DNA of 64,000 nucleotides from Lophius americanus (lineage: Eukaryota; Chordata; Actinopteri; Lophiiformes; Lophiidae). The stretch is from assembly GCA_037951165.1 (NCBI GenBank), contig JBBDHG010000008.1, positions 12,548,501-12,612,500 of the forward strand, given 5' to 3'. Shown piece by piece: positions 10,301 through 19,296 of this stretch (position 1 is its first letter; every line of letters begins with the position of its first letter). The notes under the pieces were generated by a model that saw only the letters and a list, made by a program, of their open reading frames with translations, searched no databases and was not told the origin of the DNA. Position numbers and translations under genes: made by a program.

Positions 10301-13023
10301 CTAATCCTGAGGGGCACATAACCGCTCCGAAATGTTTGGCAGATCTCTTTGCTGGTCGAGGGGCGAGCAAAGACAAAGGTGACCTCGCAGGGGTTAACAT
10401 TTAGGCTGGGGAGGAAGGGGGGATAAAAGACCTGCCGGGATGCGTCTCGAGAGTGGATTATTGCTTTGGCAGGTTGGAGTGACGGCGGTATTGTTGTTTT
10501 AGTACACACGGTAAGAAAGTTATACACTTAATTCCCCTGAAAGATTTCAACGATTGCTCAAGGGACCCAAAATTCACGTGTTTTGATTATTTTTGTTTGA
10601 AAACAGAATAAAAGGCGCATCATTTTCAAAATTAGGAGAAATACGCCAATGCCAAATTTTCACTTATCATTAATAAAACAAACAATCTTTACTCATACTG
10701 GTTCTTAAATGCTTTGAGGTGGCCGATACGCTGGACATGTTCATGAAATACCACCTTCACAACTTTGAAATACTACTTTAGTAGTGCATATTGTGGGTTA
10801 AAGATCTTATGCTTCTCTTTGAAACGTTATCTTGACAAAATGCTCGTATCGCCGTCATTTTGCTGACTGGCTTTTAAATTGATATTAAATCAAATAGACT
10901 TAAATTAAATAGACTTAAATATTTTGGGAATGTTATATTCCAGGAGCCCAGATGATTCTCTTTCTACAGTATCACTGGAATCGCTCAAACATGCCCTTAA
11001 CTTTGTCCTTTTTTCTCTTTTCTTTCCAGCTCTTCTTGTTGTCGAGACGGAAACCTTCGGGAGCCACGTTCGGATAAAAGGAAAAGAGAGCGAACATTAC
11101 ATCTGCATGAACGAGAGGGGCAAAATAGTCGGAAGGGTGAGTACCCTCGACCTTTGGAGAACATCTAAAACACCGCCGATCCAAAATGATCACTGACAAG
11201 ATGAAGTCGCCGCTTCCTCATATCAGAATTGTAAATTGGAGCTCTTAATCCGGGCGGAATTGAAGGCAGCCTCAGATCTACTTCCTCCTGCTGTTTTTGT
11301 ACACCCTAACAAAACCCCTTTGATAACTCGGAGCCCTTCTTCCATTACGTAATCGGCCTACTCCTTTGACACTCGATCAGTCAATTACTGGCTGCAATCA
11401 CCACAATGCATTGAGAGATTAATGGTCACTTAGGAGGAATGCCATTGCAATTATATCACTTAGTCACACCAGGTGGCCACCAGCGCGGGATGACTGCATG
11501 TGACTCTCCGGATGGCCGTGGAGAAGTTCATATTTGCTAACATACAGCGTGGAGGGAGGGAGGCACACGTGCGACTTTGCAGACTGAATAACTCATGCTG
11601 ACGGCGTTGGTGGGACCGTACACTTTTTCACTCTCTCATCACAGTCATCTGTCAGAAAAAAAAGCATTTTGGGTTCTACTCTTTGGGGCATTATTTGTTG
11701 AAAGAAAAGTGATTTAAGCTACTATCATTGTAGAAGTACATTTGAATTAGTGGTTACTGGTGGCTCGTGTTCAGTGGTAGAAATCGGCGTGTAAATAACA
11801 GAAATAGCCGTGTAGACCTGGAGATCATTTTTGGTATTATGAGCCCAGATTTTGCGATATCTGTTTTTAATGCTGCCTTCTGAGTGTTTCTAGTAACACG
11901 AACCTCAGATTGAAGACTTTCTGTTGAATCTGTTGATGGTGTGATGCAATCTTGATAAAGAGCCATGTTTTTAGAGTATTCTCTAATGAACCCATAAGGC
12001 TGATCTTATTAGAGATTAATATCTCATTTAGTATCTTAAAGCAGTAGTTTGACATTTTGGGCAATTTCTGTAGAGTTTTCTTTCTGACCACTTTTTTTCT
12101 ATCTTAAATATAAGGCTAGTCCTTCCTGTCTGACTAAGATGAGCTTCTGCTACATATTTAACCAACATAATTGATATAAGTTAATATGGCATTTTCCCAT
12201 GGCTCGCCAATGGGGCCAATAATCGTACCTTTCCAAAAAATGACTCTTATAAAAAGGATTAAATTCATAATACCTACATAATATACTATATATCCAGGAA
12301 ATAAAAGAAAAATACCTCAACAGTAAAGCATACCATTTTGATCCTGAATACACATAGAGCAAACAAGAGGAACAGGAAAAGTAATCAGGAATGCTCCCTT
12401 TCCATGCTCATACCACATTGGCGCATGATCCACAACCCAACAAAGTGTTGAAAAACCTGAAAAAATAATATTCATAAGTAAAAATGTCAAAAAACATATC
12501 TAACAATATGACAAAATATATTCTGCAATTCCTGTATTCATCCTTTTTTTTTCAGCAAAACCCAGCCATAAAGATGCATGTGAATCCATCGGTAGTCAGT
12601 AGTTTTTTATGTAATCCCGTAAACAAACCAACCAGCAAACAAGCCATTTTAAAAATATAAACTCTTTGGCTAAGGAGACACACTGTTTGCTGAAGAAGAG
12701 GTAATTTTTCCATGTTAAATTTCAAATTTCCTACTTGTTCTGTCTTTCAGCTGGATGGCAGGAAGCAGGAGTGCGTCTTTGTTGAGGAATACCTGGAAAA
12801 CAACTACACCGCTCTGGTGTCGGCCAAGTACAAAGGATGGTACCTGGGCTTCAACAGGAAGGGCCGGCCCAAAAAAGGCTCGCGGACCACGCAGAGGCAA
12901 CAGGAAGTCCACTTCATGAAGCGCCACCCGAGGGGCCGGATTGATCCGCTGGAGGAGTTTCGTTACACCACAGTTACTAAGCGGACACGAAGGGCTCGGC
13001 GATTAAAACCCAAGAGGAACTGA
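2413..13023 (+). CDS. fgf24: Fibroblast growth factor 24 (FGF8/17/18/24 subfamily), complete spliced CDS
   Basis: Spliced CDS joining 2413-2444, 2614-2650, 7919-8096, 11030-11136 and 12751-13023, giving 627 nt and 208 residues. All introns are GT-AG, in phases 2, 0, 1 and 0. Residues 1-23 are a hydrophobic signal peptide (CLHFLVLYFQLQ core), so the product should be secreted. Residues about 46-176 form the FGF beta-trefoil core, with LSRKQVRIYQLYSRTTGKHV, ETETFGSHVRIKGKESEHYI and ECVFVEEYLENNYTAL as subfamily hallmarks. C108 and C126 match the conserved cysteine pair; sequons are N38-H-T and N136-Y-T. The basic stretch 154-176 and tail TKRTRRARRLKPKRN suit heparan-sulphate binding. Family knowledge: such ligands activate FGF receptors with heparan sulphate; zebrafish Fgf24 acts in pectoral fin and posterior mesoderm development. 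The paralogue call rests on remembered resemblance (SQQSSADFR, NGDDGGKYA, ETETFGSHV, KKGSRT); fgf18 is the main alternative. No broken reading frame is visible. Confidence 0.88.
2614..2650 (+). CDS. fgf24: fgf24 coding exon 2 (37-bp signal-peptide exon)
   Basis: A tiny exon that completes V11 and encodes CLHFLVLYFQLQ, the hydrophobic core of the signal peptide. It sits between an acceptor after a pyrimidine tract (ends ACGTAG) and the donor GTATGT at 2651. A short second exon carrying the secretion signal is typical of FGF8-subfamily genes. Intron 1 is only 169 bp. Confidence 0.82.
4297..4348. repeat. (TG)n microsatellite
   Basis: About 26 TG units with one TA interruption near 4307. It generates meaningless Val-Cys and Thr-His open frames on both strands. 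Confidence 0.95.
5058..5082. repeat. Uninterrupted 25-base poly-G tract
   Basis: An unbroken run of 25 G on the + strand inside fgf24 intron 2. Such runs are prone to G-quadruplex formation and to length error in sequencing, so the exact length is uncertain. Confidence 0.85.
5778..5884 (-). mobile_element. Decayed tRNA-derived SINE, antisense
   Basis: Read on the minus strand it begins GGCTGTAGCTCACTGGGCG (box A-like), followed by GGTTGTCTCCCAATCGGAAG and ending in the CCCACTGCTCCT word seen in the SINE at 53945-54082. It resembles the common teleost tRNA-head SINE that is also present at 17682-17810. The middle is eroded. Confidence 0.55.
7599..7614. repeat. Poly-T tract
   Basis: Sixteen T in a row in intron 2. 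No recognisable retroelement is attached. Confidence 0.8.
7919..8096 (+). CDS. fgf24: fgf24 coding exon 3 (start of mature protein and FGF core)
   Basis: Encodes residues 24-82 and the first base of codon 83. It opens with ESQQSSADFR, the likely mature N-terminus, and contains the sequon at N38 and the strand RIYQLYSRTTGKHVQIIGKK. The acceptor GCGCAG follows a long CT-rich tract (7839-7913), and the donor is GTATGG at 8097. A longer open frame starts at an ATG at 7814, but that part is just the pyrimidine tract of the acceptor. Confidence 0.92.
8097..11029 (+). other. fgf24 intron 3 (2.93 kb)
   Basis: No repeats of a known family are seen. A CT-rich stretch lies near 8975-9010. A minus-strand open frame of 149 codons (10078-10527) looks compositional and matches no family I know. 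The segment 10380-10510 is GC-richer than the rest and might be regulatory. Confidence 0.6.
11030..11136 (+). CDS. fgf24: fgf24 coding exon 4 (central FGF core)
   Basis: Completes A83 and encodes residues 84-118, from LLVVETETFGSHVRIKGKES to CMNERGKIVGR. This is the most conserved block of the subfamily and carries C108. The acceptor TTTCCAG follows a T-rich tract and the donor is a consensus GTGAGT at 11137. Confidence 0.92.
11137..12750 (+). other. fgf24 intron 4 (1.61 kb)
   Basis: Positions 11220-11560, just after exon 4, are dense in homeodomain-type words (TCAATTACTGG, AGATTAATGG) and contain CCACCAGCGCGGGA near 11476, which loosely resembles a CTCF core. The rest is AT-rich with no gene or known repeat. 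Confidence 0.6.
12751..13023 (+). CDS. fgf24: fgf24 coding exon 5 (C-terminal core, basic tail, stop)
   Basis: Encodes residues 119-208 and the stop TGA at 13021-13023. It includes LENNYTAL (sequon N136), the receptor- and heparin-facing GWYLGFNRKGRPKKGSR, then HFMKRHPRG and the basic tail. The acceptor is CTTTCAG. The first residue after the junction is leucine, giving GRLDG, where FGF17 and FGF18 have proline as I recall them. Confidence 0.92.
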   Translation: MDGRKQECVFVEEYLENNYTALVSAKYKGWYLGFNRKGRPKKGSRTTQRQQEVHFMKRHPRGRIDPLEEFRYTTVTKRTRRARRLKPKRN

Positions 13024-13501
13024 TGGGACGGCGATGATTTTACCGTCGCGGGAAAATAAACTTAAAATCTCAAGCTTGTTGTTTTAAAAGAATCATCTTA
13101 AAGACTTCACTCCTTTAAAAGACAGACAGACAGAAAGAACAAAAAGATGTTTTATTTTTGTATTTCAGGACGACTGAACATCTCCTAACTCTCGGATTCC
13201 TCTGGGTTGATGTCATTGTGCTAATGTGTCTGTCATGTTATTTATACTGGATAAACTAAAGGACCTCTGAGAGAATTCCTGCCGCCATCGTCCTCGGCTA
13301 CGTTTGAACTGCCAGCTGAAGGCGTGCTTTCTTTTTTTTTTGACAATGGGGGCTGAAGCAGGAGCTGACGCAATGTTATAAAAATCAGCCAACTAGAGAT
13401 TTATTGGAATACCTGTCGGTTTTTGTTTGTGTTGCCCTTCGCGATGTGGATCCCATACCTTCCACTGGAATCGGACACCATGGAGACGAAACAGAGAGAG
13501 A

Positions 13502-13557
13502 GGTGGCGGTGGCGGTGGCGGTGGCAGGTGACGCCGTGCTGCTGCTGCTGCTGCTGC
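13502..13557. repeat. (GGTGGC)4 followed by (TGC)7 in the 3' UTR
   Basis: Two short tandem repeats back to back: four GGTGGC units at 13502-13525, then seven TGC units at 13537-13557. The first has enough GG pairs for a two-tier G-quadruplex. The second is a CTG triplet tract. Confidence 0.9.
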
Positions 13558-14488
13558 GGGGATGACTGTGTAGCTTTGAGTGCAATATTTTACAGGTCTC
13601 TCTCTTTCTCTTCCACCACCACCTTCTTCTTTTTTTTTTCCACATGTCTCTCAACCTCGGCTTCTCTGGCGGCTCTAGGAATGCGCTGAACCCTCCGAGT
13701 GTTGTGTGCAATTTCCTTGACATTTCCATGCAGCCTGTGATTCAGCGAAAACAGGACATGCTTTGACTAGTTCGGCACCAGCCGTGGCTTTAGTCTTGTT
13801 AAAACACACAAAAAAAAAACACACAATGCAAACAAAACAGCTGATGTGATTCATAATCCTGAGTCTTCCTCACGTTTGGGAGGCGGATGTTAATCCCTTT
13901 CGTCTCCCTCCTTTTATTATCTCACAGCTCTTCCTCACATGGGTTTAAGTTGATCCAGGGAGGGATGACTTCTGGAGTGTGAGCTAGCTAATATTTTGGG
14001 GTTGGTGATGAAGACTTCCTCTACCTCCTTGTTCTTTTTGTTTGTTGTTTTTTGACTAGCCTGTGTTCATCAGTCGATGCTTTCCACATTCCAACACCAC
14101 CTTCTGACAGTCTTGGCTCCTCTCACTCCGGGAGGGATGCCTGTGTGTCAGATCCGTACGTACTGTAGCTCCAACCAACTCAGATCACGTCATCAATTTG
14201 ACAAGTAAGGCTTCTCCTTCTGATGACCAGCTCTTCCAGGATTTTGGGAACGTTCTTTCCACGGCGTGGAAGACTAACAGGGAAAAGTCTGTGCTCCTCT
14301 CATTCCTCCTCACTCACATAGTCCAGCCTCGTCTCACCAGTAGTTGCTACTCACCTGTCTGCTGTCAGGTCTTTGTATCAGTTGCTACTAACAACATGAC
14401 ACATTTACGATTTTTTTTTCTTTCTAAACAACTGTAAGCAAAAATAATTTTATGACTATTATTAAGATATTTATTGCCTCCCTTTGTA

Positions 14489-14528
14489 AATAAAATGTGA
14501 TGAGTTTTATTTGGCCTCTGTTAATAAA
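14489..14528 (+). terminator. Paired polyadenylation signals of fgf24
   Basis: AATAAA occurs at 14489-14494 and again at 14523-14528, each followed within 30 bases by T/G-rich sequence, as expected for cleavage and polyadenylation. The first overlaps TGTAAATA at 14485-14492. Confidence 0.55.
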
Positions 14529-14545
14529 ATGAGGATTATATTTTA

Positions 14546-17500
14546 AAAAAGGACCTATTTTATGTCTTTATTGCACCATTTCTGCTGGTTTAGACTGAAA
14601 TACTGTGACATGTTGAATATCACTCTGCGTGCAAGAGAATTGCTCCAGGTAGAAATTGGTTGGACATAGAGTACATTCCCTTCTCTGCATTCTGCCAAGG
14701 TATGCATTTTTATATACAAACCCCAAGTGTGAACAGCTCCTGAGGTTTGTAAATTGAGATACGCCTATTGCAACATCTCTCTCTTTCTTTTACATCACTG
14801 AAATCCAATTGGTGCTTTTTTAAAACATTTATATCATTACGTTATAATAAAAAGTAATTATTTGGCAAGGACGGTTATATTTTTATCAAAACTTTTCTTC
14901 TTTTATTGCAAAATCTTAAATGGGCACTAACTAAATGAAAACCAGCACAGTTTTCTTGCAGTTTACTGTAAAAGAAATGCTGGAAATCATAGTAATTAAC
15001 GGGCAACTTATCAGAAGTAATTTACCGGAATACAATAAGACACTATATTCTCAGCTCCTGTGGTCATTTGCTGTTATTGTCTAAAGGGAGAATTCTTCAT
15101 TATAATTTTTTTAAATTATTATTTTGATCATCTACTGCACATTTCTAGAGTTTATTCTTAGTTATTAGGATTTTCCACAGGAAATAATCATTCGTAGACA
15201 TCGTCTATACTATATTATTGGTTACTATGATTACAACGGAGCATAATTCCATGTAGCTTTTACAGTATACCACTAGTTACTGTGATTTCCCACATAATTT
15301 CATAATTTACATGAATTATTAACATTGTGTGATAACTTATTTCGTAATTCTCTGTAATATATTAACAATTATTGTGATCCTGTGTGTGATAATTTTCAAA
15401 GGTCTATTATTGCGTTTCTACACTACCTGATAATTAAATTTACCTGATAGTTTAATTTGAATAGATTACACTTATATTAGTGTAACTTTTGATTACACAC
15501 TCAGTTTTCTGCTGTGAAGTAGTATACAGAAGTTTCACTGCCGAAACAGTTAATCGCTGTGGATTTCAGTCGTTCTTTTTACACTACAGCTGCAGAGAGG
15601 TGCATAATGTCACAGGATATTTCTTGCTGAGTGTTAGAGAGCTGATCTTTAGGTTTGCTAACCTTTGAGCAGGTAGAAACACAGCGTTGATGTAAACGTT
15701 CCTTCTCCGCACCAGCAGACACATTTAAGACGTCTTCTAAAAGTGCTGAAGGAATGTAGAGTAGCATGTCTTATAATGCTGTGTTCTGGAATGATGTTTA
15801 CAGTAACCGTCAATCTGAAAGATGGCTGCTTTGAGGGAGAAAAAAATACTTTTGTTTAAATTCCTCGCGATGCTATCAGCCCCCCCCCGACCCCTCTTCC
15901 ACTCGACTCCGGTAGTTACCTCCAACAGACCCAGAAGTCCCCCGTTCCGTCATGGGATTTTGGACGTCTGGCTTGCTTTTAAAGGTGGAAAAATAGCGCT
16001 TGATGTGTGACCCAGTAACTCACCATTAACATAATGGAGCAGCTTGGCGGATCTTGCTCATCTGGGGAGGGAGAGCCCGGACAGAAGACAGCAGGATTTC
16101 AAGGAATGTTTTATGTCCCTCGGTGTTGTCATCATCTCTGTCTCTCAAACTACTTATTATTACCTCACCGCAAAATGTTATTGGAAGGGGAAAAAAAAAC
16201 AATTTCCTGCAATTAACAGAAGAGGTGTTTTGGCACGAAGAAAAGATAAGATACACTAAATACAAAAAATACTATACTATAAGTTTTCAAAGTAATGTCC
16301 TGTGCATCACACCAGAGTTGAGGGTTGAAGTCTTGGTGGACTTGGAAAACCCTCCAAATTCTATTTATCTGTGTGAGATGCTATTCTTTTCTTTTTTACC
16401 CGCATACTTCAAACTTGACCGAGCACAGCCGAATTGCATCTGGCTATATTGACATTTAAACGAGCGCCAATGGCTTCCAACGTGTCGGCTGCTTCGCAAT
16501 AAGGACGTGACATTTTTGCATAAGCCTCCCGCCAGGCTTTTCTCTTACTCAAGCTTTGATCACTGGAGGCTGGACGGTTTTGGAACTGGACCAATAATTC
16601 CAAAATGAAGCATCCCTTTCTCCAAAGCCCAGCCCCCTTTTCAAAGGAGGTGGAATCTCTAAATGCTGTCCTGCCTGCCAAATAGTTTATATTCTAATAT
16701 TAGAAAATATGAGCACAATGGCTACAGTATGACCAGAGAGCAGTGTCAATTTAAAGAAAAACCTTGTGGCTCTGTGTAAGTTATACACATTTTAGTGGAA
16801 CAACCAAGAGTGGTTCTTTGGCCTCCAGATCAGCAACCACACGCTTAACTATTAGCCCTGTCAACAGAAATCGGTTCTGTTTGAGACATAAAACAAGTCT
16901 CTCGGAATAATTGAAATTGTCCCTCAAGGTCAGTAAAACACAAAACGCCAACGCCAAACACAACAAAGTTCAAGCCATATTATACCTTATGTCATTAAAT
17001 GCAGTTTCATGTCACGTCATTTACTGTCAAAGCAGGATTTCTTCTCCCGCTCTCCTAACTCAGGCTAAATGCTTAACCACAGTCGACGAGTTGTCTTTTC
17101 TGAAATTCACAGGGGAAACTGTGTGATTCTCAGAGTATTTTTGAACATATGGCTGAGTTGTGTTTTTACAGGATTACAAATGTGCTTACTGTACATACAG
17201 TCTCTGGAAAGCTAGACCTCGTCTGTGTTCTCACCATAACAACGTGAGGCCATCGTCATGAAGGGAGGTGAACTTAAAGGTCAGTCGGTGTCAGGTGTCG
17301 GCCTCGTTCCATCTCATTCCTACTGATTCTTAAAATCCAATAATGGCTAAAGCCTCAGTCCAGCGATTCAAAGAGTTGACACTCTTTGTTGATTAAATGT
17401 TTGGACAGGTCATGAATTAAAAATACTAAATGATACCTTTCAAAGAACGTAAAAAAAAACAAGCCGGCACACATTCACATTCATATATTGATGTCAGAGG

Positions 17501-17681
17501 CTGCCATGTAGGGCACCACCTGCTCACCTGCTCCTTTCATTGATTCACCTACCTTTCTATCCAACCGTCTATACCTACCTTTAACTATCTATATGCCTAC
17601 ATACTTTATCCATCTACATACATACTGACCATCATTCCTACCTTCCTACCTAGCTTCCTAGGTAGGTCTACCCACCTACAT
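14546..17681. other. Non-coding stretch downstream of fgf24
   Basis: No gene recognised. Positions 14860-15560 are strongly AT-rich with recurrent TTACTGTGATT-like words, perhaps an old decayed repeat. Positions 16400-16680 are more complex (TTTTTGCATAAG near 16514, CCAATAATTCC near 16590) and could be conserved non-coding DNA. A degenerate CCTA/CTAC-rich simple repeat begins near 17540. Confidence 0.5.
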
Positions 17682-17900
17682 GGGGCGGCTTTAGCTCAGT
17701 GGGTAAAGCCTTCCCTCAACCAGGGGACCAGGGTTCAGGCCAAGCTCCTCCCGCAAATGCCATGAGCCCTTGAGCAAGACCCTGAGACCTTAACACCCTG
17801 GGTGCGTCACACCCTCCAACTCCAAATTACCCTCCAACCTACTTACCCAGCAACCTACCTAGCCACCTACCAAGCACCTATCTAGCTAACTACCTAGACT
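17540..17900. repeat. Degenerate CCTA-rich simple repeat interrupted by a SINE
   Basis: CTACCTAC- and CTACCTTT-type words recur on both sides of the SINE at 17682-17810. The SINE therefore appears to lie inside a decayed tetranucleotide tract. Confidence 0.7.
17682..17810 (+). mobile_element. tRNA-derived SINE
   Basis: It begins GGGGCGGCTTTAGCTCAGTG, with a box A at 17691-17703 and a box B-like GGGTTCAGGCC at 17731-17741. The body contains CCTTGAGCAAGACCCTGAGA and GGGTGCGTCAC, words typical of a widespread teleost SINE. It is not a functional tRNA gene: the 3' half of the acceptor stem is missing and non-tRNA sequence follows. Confidence 0.72.
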
Positions 17901-17904
17901 ACCT

Positions 17905-17957
17905 ATCGAATTGGTAGGAAAGTAAGTAAGTAGTACTTACTTTCCTACCAATTCGAT
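17905..17957. repeat. Perfect 24-bp inverted repeat (hairpin) with 5-nt loop
   Basis: Arms 17905-17928 and 17934-17957 are exact reverse complements, separated by AGTAG. The left arm begins ATCGAATTGGTAGG. It lies at the edge of the CCTA-rich tract. The perfect match suggests recent origin or ongoing correction. No transposon family is recognised. Confidence 0.9.
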
Positions 17958-18956
17958 TTTTGTCACATGGTTAACGAAACCCAGCGACATAGCCACGATT
18001 TTCCAATTCATATATTTTAACACGTAACTCAATTTTGAGAAACCACAATCCTCTTGCAGGATAGATATACAAAAGATAGATCAACAGAAGTGCCCCACTT
18101 CTGGAGTGACAAAGAAATGTGGAATTCGGATTCTGATTGAAAGTTTCCCAGAATGCACAGTAGAATAATTTAACTTTGCCACATGGTTCCAGTTCACAAA
18201 TTGGTCATCAACCATGCCATATCCCCCACAACTACAATTACTTTGCTACTTTTATGTCACAGAACTGGATGTCCTACTATGGTTTGCTTCCACACTCCTA
18301 AACAGTGGCAGTGACAGACGGTGGACAAAGTGGACCCTGATTGCCTGTTGCTCTACTCTCCCATTGCTGTTAATAAAGTGATTAAGCCAATCCACAACAC
18401 TTTTTATTATTATATTCATTTATGTGGCTTAATTTTCTGTGGTCACAATCAAATTTATAACTAACAGTTACAGACATGTCAGATTAAGTTGCTGGCGCCT
18501 GAATAAAAAAAATGTAGTAATCAGTAATCGTGATTCTAGTGTTTATCATTTTTACAGGGATATTAACAACCGGAGAACTCTAGTAAGTTCTATGTAAATT
18601 CCATATCCCCAAATATGGTTAAGACTCAGAAAAGTTGTTTTCATGTAAACACAAGCAGCGTTCATCCACTGCTATCTTGAGGCAGCATAAAGTGACCGCA
18701 TCATTGATTTTCAATTAGGGTCGAGTTGTTTTGGAGTCAAACGGCCCGTCTTATTTGGCTGCCTCAAATTAGAAAAGTCTTTGGATATTGCAAGTGATGT
18801 GCTTTCATAGTCCAGTTCATAGCAAGTGAACACTCTCACCTGAACAGGTGATTTTCTAGGAATCTAAGATTCAGACCCACATGGACAATTCACTCTGCTA
18901 CTGGTTCCTTAGGATTTATCTCTATTCTAATTGAAGCTGAGCTAAGTGAAGCTGAT

Positions 18957-19296
18957 ATTTGGCGGCATGGTGGCGCAGTGGTTAGCGCTGCTGCCTCACA
19001 GCAAGAAAGTACCGGGTTCAAATCCTTCTCTGCTGGCCTTTCTGTGCGGAGTTTGGATGTTCTCCCTGTGTCTGCGTGGGTTCTCTCCGGAAGCTCCAGC
19101 TTCCTCCCACAGTCCAAAAACACGTGATATTGGTGACACAAACAATTGCCTGTAGGAGTAAGTGTGTGGTTGTATGTGTCTCCCCTGCAATGAACTGACG
19201 ACTTGTCCAGAGTGTACTCTGCCTCTTGCCCGACGTTAGCTGGGATAGGCTCCAGCCACCCCGTGACCCTGAACAGGATAAGCAGTAGATAATGAA
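18957..19296 (+). mobile_element. V-SINE-like tRNA-derived SINE with target-site duplication
   Basis: The tRNA-like head has box A TGGCGCAGTGG (18971-18981) and box B GGTTCAAATCC (19015-19025). The body has the fish words TTCTGTGCGGAGTTTGGATG, CTTCCTCCCACAGTCCAAAA and GGGATAGGCTCCAGCC, ending GAACAGGATAAGCAG and AATGAATGAA. TGAAGCTGAT occurs at 18947-18956 and 19297-19306 and is probably the target-site duplication. The minus strand gives only chance frames. Confidence 0.85.

Larger units (their letters stand above)
13024..14545 (+). other. Probable 3' UTR of fgf24
   Basis: About 1.5 kb from the stop codon to paired AATAAA signals. It contains four GGTGGC units (13502-13525) followed by seven TGC units (13537-13557), several T-rich tracts, and TGTAAATA (14485-14492), a Pumilio-type element. 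The end is inferred from the poly(A) signals; an earlier AATAAA at 13055-13060 would give a 3' UTR of only some 50 bases. Confidence 0.6.

Noticed and set aside
10078..10527. 149-codon minus-strand frame in intron 3
   Set aside because: Proline/serine-rich low-complexity translation, no family resemblance, antisense in an intron.
13055..13060. AATAAA just after the fgf24 stop codon
   Set aside because: It would give a 3' UTR of about 50 bases. Paired signals near 14.5 kb look stronger, though minor use cannot be excluded.
13385..13729. 114-codon minus-strand frame in the 3' UTR
   Set aside because: Produced by the GGTGGC and TGC repeats; low-complexity Ser/Thr/Ala translation.
17682..17755. 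Possible functional tRNA gene
   Set aside because: Boxes A and B are present but the acceptor stem does not close, and SINE body sequence follows.
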